The notes under the pieces are model-generated. The model ran no database searches. It was not told where the DNA came from and saw only the letters and a program-made list of their open reading frames with translations. Position numbers and translations under genes: made by a program. Below are positions 6,438 through 8,974 of a stretch of DNA of 8,974 bases, piece after piece; position 1 is the first letter of the stretch; the number at the start of each line of letters is the position of its first letter. Origin of the DNA: Acidobacteriota bacterium (GTDB lineage Bacteria; Acidobacteriota; Terriglobia; Terriglobales; Acidobacteriaceae); contig JAJXXG010000587.1 of NCBI GenBank assembly GCA_021781255.1, positions 1 through 8,974 of the forward strand, read 5' to 3'.

Positions 6438-7697
6438 CTATACTCTTGACCCGAGTTGCTCTACGGCCGTGCCGACTTGCACATGTGCTTTGGACACTGC
6501 GCTACGAAGGGTCCCTTCTGTGAAGTCCAGAATGGCTGCAATGACTGTGGCGCGCTGGTCCTCTCCGAGCTGCGGATACATAGGAAGGGATAGGATTTCA
6601 TTCGACACCTCTTCCGTCACCGGAAAGTCACCCTGCACATAATTAAGCGCGCGATAGGCCTTCTGCAGATGCAGTGGCACAGGATAGTGAATCGCGGTTC
6701 CAATCTTGTGCTTCCGTAGGTGATCCATCAGGGCCTTGCGCTCACTCGTGCGAATGACATAGAGGTGATAGACAGCGCGAGACCCCTTTATCTCTTGCGG
6801 GCAACCGATGGTTTGATCTCCCGCAAGTCCGTGCGTGTAGGCTGCGGCGTGGGAGCTCCGCTGACGGTTCCACTCCGCGAGGCGATAGAGCTTGGCCCGC
6901 AGGAAGCCCGCCTGCATCGCATCCAGGCGCCCGTTATATCCTTCAACGTCGTGATAGTACTTTTCCACCTGGCCGTGGTCCCGCAGCATGCGCACCTTCT
7001 GTGCAATCGCCGGGTTGTTGGTGGTCACAGCGCCGCCCTCTCCGCACGCGCCGAGATTCTTGCCCGGATAAAAGCTGAACGCTGCAGCTTGCCCTACCGA
7101 ACCTGCCTTCAACCAGCGTCCTTGTCGCGCGGAATAGTATTCCGCGCCATGCGCTTGGCACGCATCCTCAACCACACGCAATCCGTATTGCTCGGCAAGC
7201 GCCATAATCCCATCCATGTCCGCCATCTGCCCATACAGATGGACGGGCACAATCGCGGTGACCGGCCTTCCATTACGAAGGCTGATCAATGCTCCCGAAC
7301 TGTCACGAATGCATTTCATCTCAAGGAATCGCTGCAGCATCACCACAGACAAGTTGTATGTGGACTCATCGATATCTATGAATTCAGGTATCGCGCGGCA
7401 TTGTGAGATCGCTTCCGTCGTCGCAATAAAGGTATTTGGAACCGTGACGACAACGTCGCCCGGCTTCACTCCACTCGCCATCAGCGCAAAGCGCAATGCA
7501 TCCGTGCCGCTACTGATGGCAATCGCACATTGCGTACCGCAGAACTCCGCGAAGGCTTCCTCGAACTGCTCCACGACTCTTCCGCCAATGAAGGCGGCGC
7601 TCCGCAAGGTCTCATGAAAGATCTGCGTCAGTTCGTCCTGCATTTCTTGATGGGGGGTGATCAAGTCAAGGAAAGGAACTTCAAAGTGAGTTGTCAT
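6438..7697 (-). CDS. DegT/DnrJ/EryC1 family sugar aminotransferase
   Basis: A complete 419-residue PLP enzyme with ATG at 7697 and GGAG seven bases upstream. Family blocks appear in order: PFLDL (8-12), SSGTDALRFAL (62-72, phosphate cofactor binding), PNTFIATTEAI (87-97), PVHLYGQMADMD (151-162), VVEDACQAHGA (175-185, the aspartate 179 that contacts the pyridine nitrogen) and FSFYPGKNLGACGEGGA (207-223), where lysine 213 forms the Schiff base. NGRLDAMQAG (255-264) and the C-terminal IHYPVPLH (336-343) are also typical. The reaction is transfer of an amino group, usually from glutamate, to a 3- or 4-keto nucleotide sugar in the cytoplasm. The last 25-30 residues run past the usual family end. 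With the oxidoreductase and formyltransferase upstream it forms a coherent amino-sugar module. Whether the amine goes on C3 or C4 cannot be decided from this sequence; the neighbouring Gfo/Idh enzyme mildly favours C3, as in WbpB/WbpE pathways. Confidence 0.95.
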   Translation of the reverse strand: MTTHFEVPFLDLITPHQEMQDELTQIFHETLRSAAFIGGRVVEQFEEAFAEFCGTQCAIAISSGTDALRFALMASGVKPGDVVVTVPNTFIATTEAISQCRAIPEFIDIDESTYNLSVVMLQRFLEMKCIRDSSGALISLRNGRPVTAIVPVHLYGQMADMDGIMALAEQYGLRVVEDACQAHGAEYYSARQGRWLKAGSVGQAAAFSFYPGKNLGACGEGGAVTTNNPAIAQKVRMLRDHGQVEKYYHDVEGYNGRLDAMQAGFLRAKLYRLAEWNRQRSSHAAAYTHGLAGDQTIGCPQEIKGSRAVYHLYVIRTSERKALMDHLRKHKIGTAIHYPVPLHLQKAYRALNYVQGDFPVTEEVSNEILSLPMYPQLGEDQRATVIAAILDFTEGTLRSAVSKAHVQVGTAVEQLGSRV

Positions 7698-7778
7698 AGT
7701 ATGGCTCCATCATTGAATCTTCTGGTTAGACATAAGGAATACGCCGGCTTTGCTGGATATCTAATATTTGTGCAATCG

Positions 7779-8417
7779 CTATTTAGGTCTGGTAAAGCTC
7801 GTGCGCTCGCCGAGTCGGACATTGTCTTGCTTGGAGTAATACACTGCCTCTTGATGCGCCTGCTCTCTCGGTTCAATCCTGTCGATCAACGGGAGCGTCT
7901 GCTCAAACAAGACTCGCCCGTACTCCAGAGACCGCTTATACACATCGATGACTTCATCAATCTGCGGATAGATGGAATACTTTAGTTGAGCGATAATGGG
8001 ACCGTCATCAATCCCTTCAGTGATTTCATGGATCGTCAGTCCATGCTCTACTTCACCGTTCTTCAGCGCCCAGTTAATGGGCGATACACCCCGGTACTTT
8101 GGCAGGGGTCCATTGTGCAGGTTGATGATTTTCTCGCATCTCTGAATAAACCACGGCTTGATGATCTTGTCGTAGAAGACTGAGATGACTAGCGGCAGCT
8201 TGCGATCAGTGTCCGTAAGAGCCGGAATATCCTTGTAAGCTCCAGAATCGACGACAGTGATGCCCGCTGCGCGACCCCATGACGCAAAAGACTCTGTCCA
8301 TGTCGGCTCTGGCATGACAGGAACAATCACACTGACCGAGTAATTGGATGACTGCTGCACACATTCTGCGACACGGATGGCGAGTGCTCCCTTGCCCATT
8401 ACTACGACTTCCTTCAC
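7779..8417 (-). CDS. Sugar N-formyltransferase (methionyl-tRNA formyltransferase fold)
   Basis: I choose the GTG at 8417 (212 residues): it has a perfect AAGGAG five bases upstream (8428-8423) and gives the start MKEVVVMGKGALAIRVAE, typical of the fold. The ATG at 8456 has no ribosome site and only adds a polar tail. The N-terminal half is Rossmann-like. The formyltransferase signature is IINLHNGPLPKYRGVSPINW (97-116) followed by TIHEITEGIDDGPII (128-142). The catalytic Asn-His-Asp set corresponds to N99, H101 and D137. Such enzymes transfer a formyl group from N10-formyltetrahydrofolate to an amine; in this setting the acceptor is most likely an amino sugar nucleotide made by the downstream aminotransferase, not methionyl-tRNA, since the methionyl-tRNA enzyme is longer (around 310 residues) with a C-terminal tRNA-binding domain that is absent here. 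It is also short compared with known sugar formyltransferases. It lies 64 bases after the oxidoreductase stop and 81 bases before the aminotransferase. Confidence 0.88.
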   Translation of the reverse strand: MKEVVVMGKGALAIRVAECVQQSSNYSVSVIVPVMPEPTWTESFASWGRAAGITVVDSGAYKDIPALTDTDRKLPLVISVFYDKIIKPWFIQRCEKIINLHNGPLPKYRGVSPINWALKNGEVEHGLTIHEITEGIDDGPIIAQLKYSIYPQIDEVIDVYKRSLEYGRVLFEQTLPLIDRIEPREQAHQEAVYYSKQDNVRLGERTSFTRPK

Positions 8418-8422
8418 GGCGG

Positions 8423-8428
8423 CTCCTT
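8423..8428 (-). promoter_or_regulatory. Ribosome binding site that decides the formyltransferase start
   Basis: AAGGAG on the minus strand, five bases before the GTG at 8417. It lies inside the reading frame of the alternative ATG at 8456, which argues that the GTG is the true start. Confidence 0.7.
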
Positions 8429-8481
8429 GATCATTGGCGGGGTTTAAGAGTGTCATCCATAGAAGCGCACGCTTCGATGCC

Positions 8482-8974
8482 CTATAGGTACATGATTGAT
8501 CCTCTTTGCTTCATTGATGCACTGGCCGCCTCAAGCATGTTTACGACACGAAGACCGGCCTCGCCATTATTAAATGGCTCCACGTCATTGTGGATGCACT
8601 CCACGAAATAAGAGAGCTCGCGGTCGAGAGCCTCGGCCTGTTCCAGCTGTGGTGCCCACATGTCGCCCGAGCGATAGCTGACAAGTAGTTTGTAGACGCC
8701 TTCCTGGTTCGTTATGTTAATGCCCTTGTCGTATATCTTGATCTTTTCATCCGCTTCCAGATCGTTCCAGACCAGCATCCTCTTTTCGCCACCAATGAGA
8801 GTTGTCCGGACCTTTACGGGTGAAAGCCAGTTGACATTGATATGCGCAATCACTTTGTCTGGGAAGTACAAGGTCATAAATGCGATATCCTCATGACCAT
8901 TCAAGTGCTCCTGACCGGTTGCCACAATGGCCTCCGGTTTAGCGCGCAAAAGGTGGTCCATGATCGAGAGATCA
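8482..8974 (-). CDS. Gfo/Idh/MocA family oxidoreductase, C-terminal part (5' end outside the window)
   Basis: The frame is open from the right edge to a TAG at 8482, giving 163 residues; codons upstream of the first internal ATG (8961) read Asp-Leu-Ser-Ile, so the gene continues beyond the window. The missing part would contain the NAD(P)-binding Rossmann domain. What remains is the C-terminal alpha/beta domain: DLSIMDHLL (like the HD-x-S/D-hLD helix of the family), AFMTLYFPDKVIAHINVNWLSP, VRTTLIGGEKRMLVWND and a C-terminal helix with VVNMLEAASASMKQRG. The pattern 'nWLSP-K-R-x-x-x-xGg-k-r-m-lvwnDl' followed by 'EkIkIYD' is seen in Gfo/Idh enzymes of polysaccharide clusters, including WbpB/WlbA-like sugar dehydrogenases. 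It probably oxidises a nucleotide-sugar hydroxyl to a ketone for the downstream aminotransferase. It is the first gene of the visible operon and lies 64 bases before the formyltransferase. Confidence 0.88.
   Translation of the reverse strand, partial: DLSIMDHLLRAKPEAIVATGQEHLNGHEDIAFMTLYFPDKVIAHINVNWLSPVKVRTTLIGGEKRMLVWNDLEADEKIKIYDKGINITNQEGVYKLLVSYRSGDMWAPQLEQAEALDRELSYFVECIHNDVEPFNNGEAGLRVVNMLEAASASMKQRGSIMYL

Noticed and set aside
6720..7406. 228-codon open frame on the plus strand
   Set aside because: It is antisense to the aminotransferase, whose full motif set is intact on the minus strand.
1..8974. CRISPR arrays, insertion sequences or phage genes
   Set aside because: No regularly spaced repeats, transposase motifs, terminal inverted repeats or phage proteins were found by eye.

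Overview
The window reads as part of a bacterial surface-polysaccharide (O-antigen or exopolysaccharide) gene cluster. All supported genes lie on the minus strand and are transcribed from high to low coordinates. The mix of families and the overall style of the proteins suggest an Acidobacteriota genome of the Terriglobia type. This is an inference from gene content and from an atypical tRNA, not a phylogenetic result.

In order of transcription, the right-hand part (8974 to 6438) holds a nucleotide-sugar module. It comprises the C-terminal half of a Gfo/Idh/MocA oxidoreductase that runs off the window, a formyltransferase of the methionyl-tRNA/sugar formyltransferase fold, and a complete DegT/DnrJ/EryC1 PLP aminotransferase. 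Together they can oxidise a sugar, aminate it and N-formylate the new amine, giving a formamido sugar. The exact sugar cannot be named.

The middle part (6226 to 4141) encodes two family-2 glycosyltransferases of different subtypes, each preceded by a 200-300 base gap with inverted repeats but no recognised gene.

Between the second glycosyltransferase and the next gene sits an atypical tRNA (4109 to 4019). It has a serine-type long variable arm, a G discriminator and an encoded CCA. It also has an extra base between acceptor and T stems and an anticodon arm that does not form a normal 7-base loop. It resembles the unusual tRNAs reported from Acidobacteria and is the most interesting element here.

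The left part (3988 to 1) encodes a GNAT-fold transferase-like protein starting about 30 bases after the tRNA, an asparagine-synthase-like protein that lacks the N-terminal catalytic cysteine, and a multi-spanning O-antigen ligase/polymerase-like membrane protein open to the left edge. The likely overall job is to make a modified amino sugar, assemble a repeat unit, decorate it by amide or acyl chemistry, and polymerise or ligate it. The atypical tRNA next to a GNAT-fold protein raises the untested idea of tRNA-dependent aminoacylation of the glycan.
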